Below are positions 11,276-19,103 of a stretch of 35,143 nucleotides of DNA, piece by piece. The stretch covers positions 1 through 35,143 of the forward strand of contig PLET01000048.1 in assembly GCA_003137095.1 (NCBI GenBank), written 5' to 3'. The notes beneath the pieces are model-generated. The model saw only the letters and a list, made by a program, of their open reading frames with translations, ran no database searches and was not told the DNA's origin. Each line of letters begins with the position of its first letter. Within the stretch, counting starts at the first letter, position 1. Origin of the DNA: Gammaproteobacteria bacterium. Its GTDB lineage: Bacteria > Pseudomonadota > Gammaproteobacteria > Steroidobacterales > Steroidobacteraceae. The translations under genes were made by a program, and so were the position numbers.

Positions 11276-11371
11276 GGAAGGCATGCGCATCCGGTGGTGC
11301 GGCCGGGCTTCAAACCCGGCGGGGGACGTCAATCGTTTCCCGGTAGGTTCGACTCCTGCTACCTTCCGCCA
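11276..11371 (+). tRNA. selC: tRNA-Sec (UCA anticodon)
   Basis: The gene folds as a bacterial selenocysteine tRNA of 96 bases including an encoded CCA (11369-11371). It has a long acceptor arm starting GGAAGG, and a six-base-pair D stem CGCATC (11286-11291) / GGTGCG (11296-11301) closed by a four-base CGGT loop. The CCGGG/CCCGG anticodon stem presents CTTCAAA with anticodon TCA at 11310-11312. A long variable arm follows, then a T arm with TTCGACT and discriminator G. The short D loop, long variable arm and anticodon UCA identify tRNA-Sec. The 3' acceptor strand TACCTTCC leaves one C-A mismatch at pair 7. It lies 27 bases after selB and 18 bases before selD. Confidence 0.96.
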
Positions 11372-11389
11372 CTTTCCATGGGAGATCCG

Positions 11390-12448
11390 ATGCGAGCACG
11401 TCCGGCATCCCCACCGACACCGCGATTGACCTCGCTCTCGCACGGCGGCGGCTGCGGTTGCAAGATTTCGCCCGGGATCCTGGCCGAGCTGTTGCAGGGC
11501 GCATTGCCGGGCGCGCACCCCGATCTGCTGGTGGGTGCGGATACCTCGGACGACGCCGCGGTGTATCGCTTGAACGAGGAGCAAGCCATCGTTGCGACCA
11601 CCGATTTTTTCATGCCCATCGTGGATGATCCCTTCGATTTCGGCCGTATCGCCGCGACCAATGCCCTGTCCGACATCTACGCCATGGGCGCGCGGCCGCT
11701 GCTGGCGTTGGCCATCGTGGGCATGCCGATCAACACGCTGTCCCGGGAAGCCATTCGCGCCATCCTGCGCGGCGGCGAGGCGGTCTGTGCGCAGGCCGGC
11801 ATTCCCATCGCGGGCGGCCACAGCATTGATTCCGTGGAACCCATTTATGGCCTGGCCGTCACCGGGGTGGTCGACCCAAAGAGGGTCAAACGCAACAGCC
11901 GCGCCCGGGACGGCGACCTGTTGATCCTCGGCAAGCCGCTCGGCGTCGGCATCCTGTCCGCGGCTTTCAAGAAGGATCTGCTGGATGAGACTGCCTATCG
12001 CGTCTTGATCGAGGCGACCACGCGGCTCAATGTCCCGGGCATGGAACTCGGGAATCTCCCGGGCGTGCACGCCATGACGGATGTGACCGGGTTTGGATTG
12101 CTGGGTCATCTGCTCGAGATGTGCCGGGGCAGCGGTCTCGGCGCGCGGATCGAGGCGGACCGGGTACCGTTGCTGCCGGGAGTCCGGGCGCTCGCGGAAG
12201 CCGGAATTGCGACCGGTGCATCCGCCCGAAATTGGCTGTCCTACGGCAAGGACGTGCAGTCGGCCAAGCCCGCGAACGCGCCGCTGCAGGCCATACTGAC
12301 CGATCCGCAGACGTCGGGCGGGCTGCTGGTTGCCTGCGACCCGCATGAGTTGCCGGGCGTGCAATCGATATTTGGCGGTCTTGGATTTGCCCAGGCATCG
12401 GTGATCGGCCGCATGACCGGCGCAAGCGCGGGAGTACACATTGAGTAA
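11390..12448 (+). CDS. selD: Selenide, water dikinase (selenophosphate synthetase)
   Basis: SelD makes selenophosphate from selenide and ATP, the selenium donor used by SelA. The 352-residue product shows the catalytic glycine-rich motif SHGGGCGCKISPG, with Cys22 and Lys25 matching the essential Cys17 and Lys20 of E. coli. It then has DDAAVY, TTDFFMPIVDDPFDFGRIAATNALSDIYAMG, AGGHSID, MTDVTGFGLLGH and DPQTSGGLL. The enzyme has Cys, not Sec, at the active site, so it is not itself a selenoprotein. ATG 11390 is preferred because GGGAG lies just upstream; an in-frame ATG at 11378 is possible. It ends the selenium block and converges with phhA. Confidence 0.96.
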   Translation: MRARPASPPTPRLTSLSHGGGCGCKISPGILAELLQGALPGAHPDLLVGADTSDDAAVYRLNEEQAIVATTDFFMPIVDDPFDFGRIAATNALSDIYAMGARPLLALAIVGMPINTLSREAIRAILRGGEAVCAQAGIPIAGGHSIDSVEPIYGLAVTGVVDPKRVKRNSRARDGDLLILGKPLGVGILSAAFKKDLLDETAYRVLIEATTRLNVPGMELGNLPGVHAMTDVTGFGLLGHLLEMCRGSGLGARIEADRVPLLPGVRALAEAGIATGASARNWLSYGKDVQSAKPANAPLQAILTDPQTSGGLLVACDPHELPGVQSIFGGLGFAQASVIGRMTGASAGVHIE

Positions 12449-12502
12449 TCACACGGAAGTCATACGTCTACGACAAGCCGTTGACGCCGGTGGCAATGCT
12501 GC

Positions 12503-13345
12503 TCAATTTCTAGAATTCCAGTCCACGCTTCCCCGGGCAACATGCGATTGCGTGCCGCGGGTCAGCACCTGGTCGGTCGGTAAAATGGCGCTGATCTCGA
12601 TCTCGGGCTGCGTTTCCAGGTCCGCGTACAGCGGCCCGAAGTCCGTGTCCTGAGTCTCCCGGAGCAACTGGTCGAAGCTGTCGATGACGAAGTAATTCTG
12701 CTGGAAATCGTCGATCCGGTACTTGGTGCGCATGATGCGCCGCAGGTCGAACCGCAGGCGATTCGGGGAGTCGCTGTCGATGGCGAAGCGCGATTCGCCG
12801 GCGGAGGACGCGATGCCCGCACCATACAGCTTGAGTCCGGCGCCGTCGCGGATCAACCCGAACTCCACGGTATACCAATACAGGCGTGCAAGCCGGTGGA
12901 TCGACCCATACCGCATGGAGCGAAGGCCGCCCTGTCCATACGCCTGCATATAGTCGGCGAACACGGGATTGGCCAGCAATGGGACATGGCCGAATACATC
13001 GTGAAAGATGTCCGGCTCCTGCAGGTAGTCGATCTGCTCGGGTTTTCGAATGAACCGGCCGGCGACAAAACGCCGATTGGCCAGGTTCTCGAAGAAGTCC
13101 TCGTCGGGGATCAGCCCGGGGACTGCAACGACGGACCAGCCGGTGGCTTTCTGCAACCGCTGCGACAACTCTGTGAAATCCGGGATTCCGGGCTTGGACA
13201 TGCGCAACACGTCGAGGCCTTCGAGAAAGGCCGGCGCAGCCCGGTTCGACAGTAGGGCCACCTGGCGCGCGAAAAGCGTGTCCCACATCGTGTGTTCCGC
13301 CGGGCCATAGGCATTCCAATCCTGCGGGATGATCCACTTATTCAT
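12503..13345 (-). CDS. phhA: Phenylalanine-4-hydroxylase
   Basis: This is a tetrahydropterin- and non-heme-iron-dependent monooxygenase that turns phenylalanine into tyrosine. The 280-residue protein has the bacterial single-domain length. The iron triad is visible as His115 and His120 in PDIFHDVFGHVPLL and Glu161 in WYTVEFGL, with the same spacing as in other bacterial enzymes. The start is MNKWIIPQDWNAYGPAEH at 13345, overlapping the end of the marR gene, so the two are co-transcribed and translationally coupled. Downstream it converges with selD. No pterin carbinolamine dehydratase gene (phhB) is nearby. Confidence 0.95.
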   Translation of the reverse strand: MNKWIIPQDWNAYGPAEHTMWDTLFARQVALLSNRAAPAFLEGLDVLRMSKPGIPDFTELSQRLQKATGWSVVAVPGLIPDEDFFENLANRRFVAGRFIRKPEQIDYLQEPDIFHDVFGHVPLLANPVFADYMQAYGQGGLRSMRYGSIHRLARLYWYTVEFGLIRDGAGLKLYGAGIASSAGESRFAIDSDSPNRLRFDLRRIMRTKYRIDDFQQNYFVIDSFDQLLRETQDTDFGPLYADLETQPEIEISAILPTDQVLTRGTQSHVARGSVDWNSRN

Positions 13346-13829
13346 CCGGGCGCAACTCCAGTGCCGCTTCCAGCTTGGATAACGCGGCGAGGAACGCGAG
13401 ACGCTCCGTCCGGGACAGGCACGACAGCAGGCGGCTTTCACGATGCAGTGCAAGGGGAACCAGGTCCGCGTACATCTGCCGTCCCTCTCGGGTCAGCCGC
13501 AATGACATTTCCCGGCCGTCCGCCCGTTTCACGCTCCGGGAAACAAGGTTGCGGGCCTCCAAGGAGGCCACCGCGCGGCTGACGCGCGTCTTGTGCATGC
13601 GCGTGCTCGAGGCGACGAGCTGCGCGGTGCATTCCTCGCGTTGTCCCACGGTGACGAGGACCCGCCACTCGGGAATTTCGAGGCCGAATTGATTGCGGTA
13701 AATCTCGGACAGATTGACGCTCACCGTCTCAGCGAGCCGGTTCAGGCGGAACGGCACGAAATACTCCAGAAGCAGCGTATCCGGCGGTGATTTGGGGGCG
13801 ATCATCGGGGATCTCATCGGTGATCTCAT
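13338..13829 (-). CDS. MarR-family transcriptional regulator of the phenylalanine/tyrosine genes
   Basis: This regulator of about 163 residues has a winged helix-turn-helix: EWRVLVTVGQREECTAQLVASSTRMHKTRVSRAVASLEARNLVSRSVKRADGRE covers the recognition helix and the wing with its DGRE turn. Flanking helices would form the dimer interface. Three in-frame ATGs (13829, 13817, 13805) sit in a short tandem repeat and none has a clear ribosome-binding site; I list the longest ATG form. The gene precedes phhA with an 8-base overlap and is divergent from hppD. A perfect palindrome lies in the divergent control region. Regulation of both arms of the pathway is inferred from position. Confidence 0.88.
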   Translation of the reverse strand: MRSPMRSPMIAPKSPPDTLLLEYFVPFRLNRLAETVSVNLSEIYRNQFGLEIPEWRVLVTVGQREECTAQLVASSTRMHKTRVSRAVASLEARNLVSRSVKRADGREMSLRLTREGRQMYADLVPLALHRESRLLSCLSRTERLAFLAALSKLEAALELRPDE

Positions 13830-13858
13830 TGACAGTTGCGCACGCAACTAATTAAAAT
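13829..13858 (+). promoter_or_regulatory. hppD promoter with embedded MarR operator candidate
   Basis: On the + strand a perfect -35 box TTGACA (13829-13834), an 18-base spacer and a -10 box TAAAAT (13853-13858, five of six consensus bases) precede hppD. A perfect inverted repeat, AGTTGCG-CA-CGCAACT (13834-13849), fills almost the whole spacer. A dimer bound there would block RNA polymerase. Because the site also touches the start of the divergent marR gene, it could provide autoregulation. MarR proteins typically bind palindromes of this length; that this MarR is the ligand is inferred from proximity. Confidence 0.8.
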
Positions 13859-13891
13859 GATGCCTTCATCGCTCGCGGAAGGCAAGCTTCA

Positions 13892-15019
13892 ATGACCCCC
13901 ATCGATCTTAAGGGCCCGGTGCCCGTGTCGCAGACCGCGGATGCGGCCTGGGAGAATCCCCTGGGGACCGATGGTTTCGAGTTCGTCGAATACACCGCGA
14001 CCGATACGGCGGAGCTCGGCCGGCTCTTCGAGGTGATGGGATTCAGCCGCGTCGCACGCCACCGCTCCAAGAACGTGTCCCTGTTCCGTCAGGGCAATAT
14101 CAATTTCATCGTGAACGCCGAGCCGAACAGCCTTGCGCAGCGGTTTGCGCGCGATCATGGCCCGAGCGCCTGCGCGATGGCGTTCCGCGTCAAGGATGCC
14201 GCGTACGCGCTGCATGCGGCGGTAGCCGCCGGGGCCAAGGAGGTCAAGGGCACCGTCGGACCCATGGAACTGAACATCCCGGCCATCGAAGGCATCGGAG
14301 GAAGTCTCATCTATCTGGTCGATCGGTACTCCGGTCCTTCGATTTATGACATCGACTTTGTGCGGGAGACCGCCGACCCCAAGTTCGCCGGCGGCGCCGG
14401 CCTGCGGGAGATCGACCATCTGACGCATAACGTGTCCAAAGGCCGGATGGACTACTTCTACGATTTTTATCACCGGATCTTCAATTTCAGGGAACACCAG
14501 TATTTCGACATCACCGGGGAATACACCGGCCTGACGAGCCGCGCGCTGTCGGCGCCCTGCGGCAAGATCCGCATCCCGATCAACGAGTCCAAATTCGAAG
14601 CCGGCACCGGCCAGCTCGATCAGATCCAGGAATTTATCCAGCAATACCGCGGTGAAGGGATCCAGCACGTCGCCCTGCGTACCGACGACATCCTCGGGAC
14701 CTGGGACCGGTTGAAGGCCAACGGCCTGAAATTCATGACGCCTCCCCCGGACACCTACTATGAGATGCTCGAGGAGCGGATTCCGGGCCACGGTCAGAAG
14801 GTGGCAGAGCTGCAGTCGAGAGGCATCCTGCTCGACGGCACGGGCGGACGACTCCTGCTGCAGATCTTCACGGAGACGCTGATCGGGCCGATCTTCTTCG
14901 AGATCATCGAGCGCCGCGGCGATGATGGCTTTGGCCAGGGTAATTTCCGTGCGTTGTTCGTCAGCATGGAACGCGACCAGATCCGTCGCGGGGTGATCAA
15001 GACCCCGGCCGGCGGCTAG
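13892..15019 (+). CDS. hppD: 4-hydroxyphenylpyruvate dioxygenase
   Basis: This Fe(II) dioxygenase converts 4-hydroxyphenylpyruvate to homogentisate. The 375-residue protein has two vicinal-oxygen-chelate domains. The iron ligands fall at His176 ([10 protein letters not shown]), His259 ([11 protein letters not shown]) and Glu337 ([11 protein letters not shown]), with spacings close to those in the Pseudomonas enzyme. The C-terminal [22 protein letters not shown] is also diagnostic. It is the first gene of the + strand operon hppD-hmgA-fahA, and 18 bases separate it from hmgA. The ATG at 13892 is the first start after the promoter described upstream. Confidence 0.96.
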   Translation: MTPIDLKGPVPVSQTADAAWENPLGTDGFEFVEYTATDTAELGRLFEVMGFSRVARHRSKNVSLFRQGNINFIVNAEPNSLAQRFARDHGPSACAMAFRVKDAAYALHAAVAAGAKEVKGTVGPMELNIPAIEGIGGSLIYLVDRYSGPSIYDIDFVRETADPKFAGGAGLREIDHLTHNVSKGRMDYFYDFYHRIFNFREHQYFDITGEYTGLTSRALSAPCGKIRIPINESKFEAGTGQLDQIQEFIQQYRGEGIQHVALRTDDILGTWDRLKANGLKFMTPPPDTYYEMLEERIPGHGQKVAELQSRGILLDGTGGRLLLQIFTETLIGPIFFEIIERRGDDGFGQGNFRALFVSMERDQIRRGVIKTPAGG

Positions 15020-15037
15020 GGCTCGGCCAGGGCGACC

Positions 15038-16342
15038 ATGAGCACCGGCTATCAAAGCGGATTTTGCAACGAGTTCGCCACCGAGGCTCTGCCAGGTGCG
15101 CTGCCGGAATTTCGCAATTCCCCGCAACGCTGTGCCTACGGCCTGTATGCCGAGCAATTCTCGGGCACGGCCTTCACGGTGCCGCGTCACGCCAGCCGCC
15201 GCTCATGGCTGTATCGCATCCGCCCGGCGGCGGTGCATGGAACCTATCGGCGGATCGACAGCCGGAATCTGGTGTCGGTGTTTGACCGCAGCCTGGCCTC
15301 GCCGAATCAATTTCGCTGGAGTCCGCTGCCGATCACGGCAGAGCCGTGCGATTTTGTCGAGGGAATCGTCACCGTCGGAGGCACCCATTCGAGCCCTGCG
15401 CAGAGCGGGTGCGCGATCCACTGGTATGTCGCCAATCGCTCGATGCGTGAGCGGTTCTTCAGCAATTCCGACGCGGAGATGCTCATCGTGCCGCAACAGG
15501 GGCGCCTGCGCGTGCACACGGAGCTCGGCATCATTGACCTGGAGCCGCTCGAGATCGCGGTGATTCCGCGGGGCCTGCGGTTGCGGGTGGAACTGCTGGA
15601 GCCGGAGGCACGCGGCTATCTCTGCGAGAATTTCGGCGCGGCATTCCGCCTGCCCGATCTTGGGCCGATCGGCTCGAATGGACTCGCGCGCTCCAGGGAC
15701 TTTCAGACGCCGGTGGCCGCCTACGAAGACGTCGAGGGCAACTTCGAGCTGGTGACGAAGTTCATGGGATCGTTGTGGGCGGCGACGATCGAACACTCGC
15801 CGTTCGACGTGGTGGCCTGGCACGGCAACAACGCGCCTTATAAATACGACCTGCGGCGCTTCAATACCATCGGCTCTATCAGCTACGATCACCCCGACCC
15901 GTCGATCCTCCTGGTTCTGCAAGCCCAGAGTGACACACCGGGCGTGGATGACGTCGATTTCGTCATATTCCCGCCACGATGGCTGGTCATGCGGGACACC
16001 TTTCGCCCGCCCTGGTTTCATCGCAATATCGCCAGCGAATTCATGGGGCTGATCGCCGGCAGGTACGACGCGAAGGAGGAGGGGTTTCATCCCGGGGGCG
16101 CCTCCTTGCATAACTGCATGAGCGGCCACGGACCGGACCGCGCAACCTTCGAGAAGGCCAGCCGGGCCGATACGCAGCAACCGGAGTATGTCGATCAAAC
16201 CATGGCATTCATGCTCGAGACGCGGGCTGCCATTTGTCCGACCGCGCATGCCTTGGGGTTGCCGCAACTGCAGCACGATTATCAGGCGTGCTGGCAGGAT
16301 CTGCCGAAGAAGTTCTCCCGATCAGCCGCCCCTGCGCGATGA
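15038..16342 (+). CDS. hmgA: Homogentisate 1,2-dioxygenase
   Basis: This non-heme iron enzyme opens the homogentisate ring to maleylacetoacetate. The 434-residue protein begins [19 protein letters not shown], a strong family signature. Iron ligands His328 and Glu334 ([14 protein letters not shown]) and His364 (MSGHGPD) keep the spacing of the human enzyme (335, 341, 371). The FGTAF-like N-terminal motif (SGTAFTVPR) and [16 protein letters not shown] are also conserved. Its stop overlaps the fahA start as ATGA. Confidence 0.96.
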   Translation: MSTGYQSGFCNEFATEALPGALPEFRNSPQRCAYGLYAEQFSGTAFTVPRHASRRSWLYRIRPAAVHGTYRRIDSRNLVSVFDRSLASPNQFRWSPLPITAEPCDFVEGIVTVGGTHSSPAQSGCAIHWYVANRSMRERFFSNSDAEMLIVPQQGRLRVHTELGIIDLEPLEIAVIPRGLRLRVELLEPEARGYLCENFGAAFRLPDLGPIGSNGLARSRDFQTPVAAYEDVEGNFELVTKFMGSLWAATIEHSPFDVVAWHGNNAPYKYDLRRFNTIGSISYDHPDPSILLVLQAQSDTPGVDDVDFVIFPPRWLVMRDTFRPPWFHRNIASEFMGLIAGRYDAKEEGFHPGGASLHNCMSGHGPDRATFEKASRADTQQPEYVDQTMAFMLETRAAICPTAHALGLPQLQHDYQACWQDLPKKFSRSAAPAR

Positions 16343-17661
16343 CTGCGACCGTCAATGCCACGCATGACCCCCACCTGCGCAGTTGGGTGGACAGCGCCAA
16401 TTCACCGGGTACTGATTTTCCGATCCAGAACCTTCCCCTGGGCGTGTTCAGACGCGCCGCCAGCGGCGAACCCTTCCGGGCCGGGGTTGCCATCGGCGAG
16501 CAGATCCTGGATCTGCGGGCGTTGCACGAGCGCGGTCGGCTGCAGCCCTCCGTGCAGGCGCTGCTGGAAATCTGCTGCGAGCCCAGCCTGAACCATCTGA
16601 TGTCGATGGGACAGGCGGCGTCCGGCGCGCTGCGCGCCGCCCTGAGTGAGGTTCTGCGGGAGGGGTCGGCGGCCCAGGCATGGCTCCACGAAAGTCTCGT
16701 GCCGCAGGCCCAGGCGGAATTCGCGCTGCCCGCCACCATCGGTGACTACACGGATTTCTACACCTCGATTCATCATGCGAGCGCCGTGGGCAAGCAGTTC
16801 CGCCCCGATAATCCGCTGTTGCCCAACTATCGCTGGATTCCGATCGCCTACCACGGCCGCAGTTCGACGATCCGGGTGTCGGAGCACGACTTTCATCGTC
16901 CCGTGGGGCAGCGACTGGCGAAGGGGGCGGCGGCGCCCGAATTGGGCGCGACGCAGCGTCTGGACTTTGAACTCGAGGTCGGTGTGTTCGTGGGTCCCGG
17001 CAACGCACCAGGCCGTGCAATTCCCATCAAGAGCGCGGAATCGCATGTTTTCGGTTTGTGCCTGCTGAACGACTGGTCTGCACGGGATATTCAAGGCTGG
17101 GAATACCAGCCGCTCGGGCCTTTTCTCAGCAAAAATTTTGCGACAACCATTTCCCCGTGGATCATCACCCTGGAGGCGCTGGCGCCGTTCCGCGCACCCT
17201 TCTCGCGTCCTGCCGAAGACCCGCAGCCCCTCTCCTATCTGCAGGATCCGGCGGCCGCGGCGCATGGTGCACTGGACATCCAGGTCGAGGTGTCGCTGCA
17301 GACCTCGCGCATGCGCGCGCAGGGCGCAAACCCGCAGCGTCTCGCGCTCTCGAATTTCAAATACGCCTATTGGACGATCGCCCAACTGGTTGCGCACCAT
17401 ACGATCAATGGTTGCGAGTTGCGGCCCGGAGACCTGTTCGGCAGCGGCACGATGTCGGGGCCTTCGCCGACGCAGGCCGGTTCCCTGGTGGAACTGACCG
17501 GCGGCGGACAGCAGCTCATCGCGGTGGGCTCATCGGAGACACGCGCTTTTCTGGAAGATGGAGACCGCGTCGTCCTGCGAGCCTGGTGTGAGGGCGCCGG
17601 GCGGCGGCGCATTGGATTTGGCAGCGCGGCGGCCACGGTGTTGCCGGTACAGACCGGGTAA
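16339..17661 (+). CDS. fahA: Fumarylacetoacetase
   Basis: This hydrolase splits fumarylacetoacetate into fumarate and acetoacetate, the last step of tyrosine breakdown. The 440-residue protein has the N-terminal SH3-like domain and the C-terminal FAH fold. Metal and catalytic residues align as Asp139 and His146 (DFYTSIHHA), Glu211/Glu213 (DFELEVGVF) and Asp245 ([21 protein letters not shown]). The C-terminal [12 protein letters not shown] is conserved. The ATG at 16339 overlaps the hmgA stop by four bases. No maleylacetoacetate isomerase is encoded in the window; it may be elsewhere, or glutathione-dependent isomerisation may differ in this organism. Confidence 0.95.
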   Translation: MTATVNATHDPHLRSWVDSANSPGTDFPIQNLPLGVFRRAASGEPFRAGVAIGEQILDLRALHERGRLQPSVQALLEICCEPSLNHLMSMGQAASGALRAALSEVLREGSAAQAWLHESLVPQAQAEFALPATIGDYTDFYTSIHHASAVGKQFRPDNPLLPNYRWIPIAYHGRSSTIRVSEHDFHRPVGQRLAKGAAAPELGATQRLDFELEVGVFVGPGNAPGRAIPIKSAESHVFGLCLLNDWSARDIQGWEYQPLGPFLSKNFATTISPWIITLEALAPFRAPFSRPAEDPQPLSYLQDPAAAAHGALDIQVEVSLQTSRMRAQGANPQRLALSNFKYAYWTIAQLVAHHTINGCELRPGDLFGSGTMSGPSPTQAGSLVELTGGGQQLIAVGSSETRAFLEDGDRVVLRAWCEGAGRRRIGFGSAAATVLPVQTG

Positions 17662-17730
17662 CAAGGTACTGGACACGCCGTCCGCTGTGGGTCGACAATG
17701 TCGGCTAGTTCGACGAATCTCGATAAATTG

Positions 17731-17741
17731 TATAAATAACG
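17731..17741 (+). promoter_or_regulatory. AT-rich control region before Rieske gene 1, with TATAAA and a TAAATAACG motif
   Basis: In the 98-base gap after fahA a short AT-rich tract contains TATAAA (17731-17736), a possible -10 box, overlapping TAAATAACG (17733-17741). No good -35 box is visible. The 9-mer occurs again, inverted, in the control region of the TonB receptor (19005-19013). A strong ribosome-binding site (GGGGAGA) follows, just before the Rieske start at 17760. Confidence 0.4.
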
Positions 17742-17759
17742 GTTTTTGTGGGGAGAAAT

Positions 17760-18983
17760 ATGAGCGAAGCATCGTTCAAGTCGTCTCAGGCCCAACCTCA
17801 GGATTTCTATGATGAGTTTGGGCATACCGGCCCTAACACCCTGGGCGGCCAATACCTGCGACGATTCTGGCATCCGGTCGCCCGGTCGCAGGATCTGAAG
17901 CTCGGCTACGCCAAGACCATCAAGATTCTGTGCGAGAGTTTCACCCTGTATCGGGGCGAATCGGGAAGCGCCTTCCTCACGCAAGACCGCTGTCCGCATC
18001 GGCTGGCCGCCCTCGGGGTGGGCTATGTCGAAGGGGATGACATCCGCTGCATCTACCACGGCTGGAAGTACAACTCCGCGGGCAAATGCGTGGAGCGTCC
18101 GGCCGAGCGCGGGGCGCCGCCGAGCAGCGTCAGCATCAAGACCTGGCCCTGCCGGGAATATCTCGGGCTGATCTACGGCTATTTCGGCGAGGGCGAACCG
18201 CCGGCCTTTGCGCCTTATCCGCCGTTTGCGGGCGAAGGCATCGTCGAAACGATGGTGCAGCCGTACACCTGCGGGTACTTCCAAGGGTGGGAAAACGACT
18301 GGGACATCTATCATGCGGCGTGGACGCATCTGACGGGGGAATTGCACGGCCCATCGGCGATGGAACTGCGCCATCGGATGTTCCATTCGATGCTCGAGTC
18401 TGAAATTTACCGGGAAACCGACTACGGCGTGGTGCGCACCATGAAGTTGCCGGACGGCACCTTGCAGGCCACGGTGTTCGTTCAGCCGGCGACCGTTCGG
18501 CTGCACATTCCGACCTTCAATGAATTGAGCCGGCGCAAGGCGGGGCCGCCGTTTCGCGACAGCTACATCATCCACACGCCGATCGACGATGAAAATCATC
18601 TGATGTTCATCACGCAATTCGTGCCGGTGACGGGCGAGGCGGCGGTGGCCTACCGCAAGGAATATGACGAGGTCCAGGCAATGCTGAAAGCGCTGCCCAC
18701 CCCCGTCGAACTCGGCTTGCAGATCATCGCCGGGAAGACCAGCTTGAAGGACAACAAGTACTACCCGGAGCTGCCCTGGGTGGAAGACCTGCTGGCGCAG
18801 GCCACGCAGGGCGGCGTGGTCGACCGCCGCAAGGAAAAACTGGTGAGTTCCGACGCCGGCGTGGTGTATCTGCGCCGTCTGATGGCGCGCGAACTCAAGG
18901 CCATGGTGGATGGCAGACCCACCAAGGCCTGGACGGTGATGTCCGACATGCCACAGGGTCTCGACGTGGCACTCAGGATGTGA
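17760..18983 (+). CDS. Rieske non-heme iron oxygenase, alpha subunit (paralogue 1)
   Basis: This is a ring-hydroxylating or O-demethylating oxygenase of the Rieske type, 407 residues. The [2Fe-2S] Rieske centre is bound by Cys78/His80 (CPHR) and Cys97/His100 (CIYHGWK). The mononuclear iron site is His185 and His190 in ENDWDIYHAAWTH, with Asp182 as the conserved bridging residue between domains. The general layout resembles phthalate dioxygenase-type alpha subunits that work without a beta subunit. The ATG at 17760 follows GGGGAGA; a GTG at 17748 is in frame but less suitable. It is a clear paralogue of the gene at 29723. No ferredoxin or reductase gene is adjacent. The substrate is unknown. 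Confidence 0.92.
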   Translation: MSEASFKSSQAQPQDFYDEFGHTGPNTLGGQYLRRFWHPVARSQDLKLGYAKTIKILCESFTLYRGESGSAFLTQDRCPHRLAALGVGYVEGDDIRCIYHGWKYNSAGKCVERPAERGAPPSSVSIKTWPCREYLGLIYGYFGEGEPPAFAPYPPFAGEGIVETMVQPYTCGYFQGWENDWDIYHAAWTHLTGELHGPSAMELRHRMFHSMLESEIYRETDYGVVRTMKLPDGTLQATVFVQPATVRLHIPTFNELSRRKAGPPFRDSYIIHTPIDDENHLMFITQFVPVTGEAAVAYRKEYDEVQAMLKALPTPVELGLQIIAGKTSLKDNKYYPELPWVEDLLAQATQGGVVDRRKEKLVSSDAGVVYLRRLMARELKAMVDGRPTKAWTVMSDMPQGLDVALRM

Positions 18984-19009
18984 GGCTTGGATTAGCCGAA
19001 ATATCGTTA

Positions 19010-19062
19010 TTTACCCATAATGCCCATATTTGCTTTACAAAACTGTACAAAAACACTAAAAT
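19010..19062 (+). promoter_or_regulatory. Promoter of the TonB-dependent receptor, with upstream operator-like motif
   Basis: A near-consensus sigma70 promoter is present: TTTACA (19034-19039, five of six), a 17-base spacer and TAAAAT (19057-19062, five of six). Upstream lies TTTACCCATAA (19010-19020). On the opposite strand this reads TTATGGGTAAA, which matches TTATTGGTAAA (24158-24168) in the gntR control region at 10 of 11 positions. The 120-base gap is strikingly AT-rich for this genome. GntR control of the receptor is inferred from this shared motif. Confidence 0.7.
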
Positions 19063-19103
19063 TCAAAAAAATCGATAATTAGTCCAGGCGTACAGGGGGT
19101 GGT

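Noticed and set aside
12441-12653. Small + strand frame starting at the end of selD, considered as a remnant of selU (which often accompanies selD)
   Set aside because: The residues do not resemble the SelU rhodanese domain, and most of the frame is antisense to phhA.
13889-15190. 433-codon - strand frame opposite hppD
   Set aside because: Antisense shadow of hppD; no domain recognised.
17662-17730. Terminator after fahA
   Set aside because: No stable hairpin with a T-run was found; the small TTCG-A-CGAA symmetry (about 17709-17717) is too short to call.
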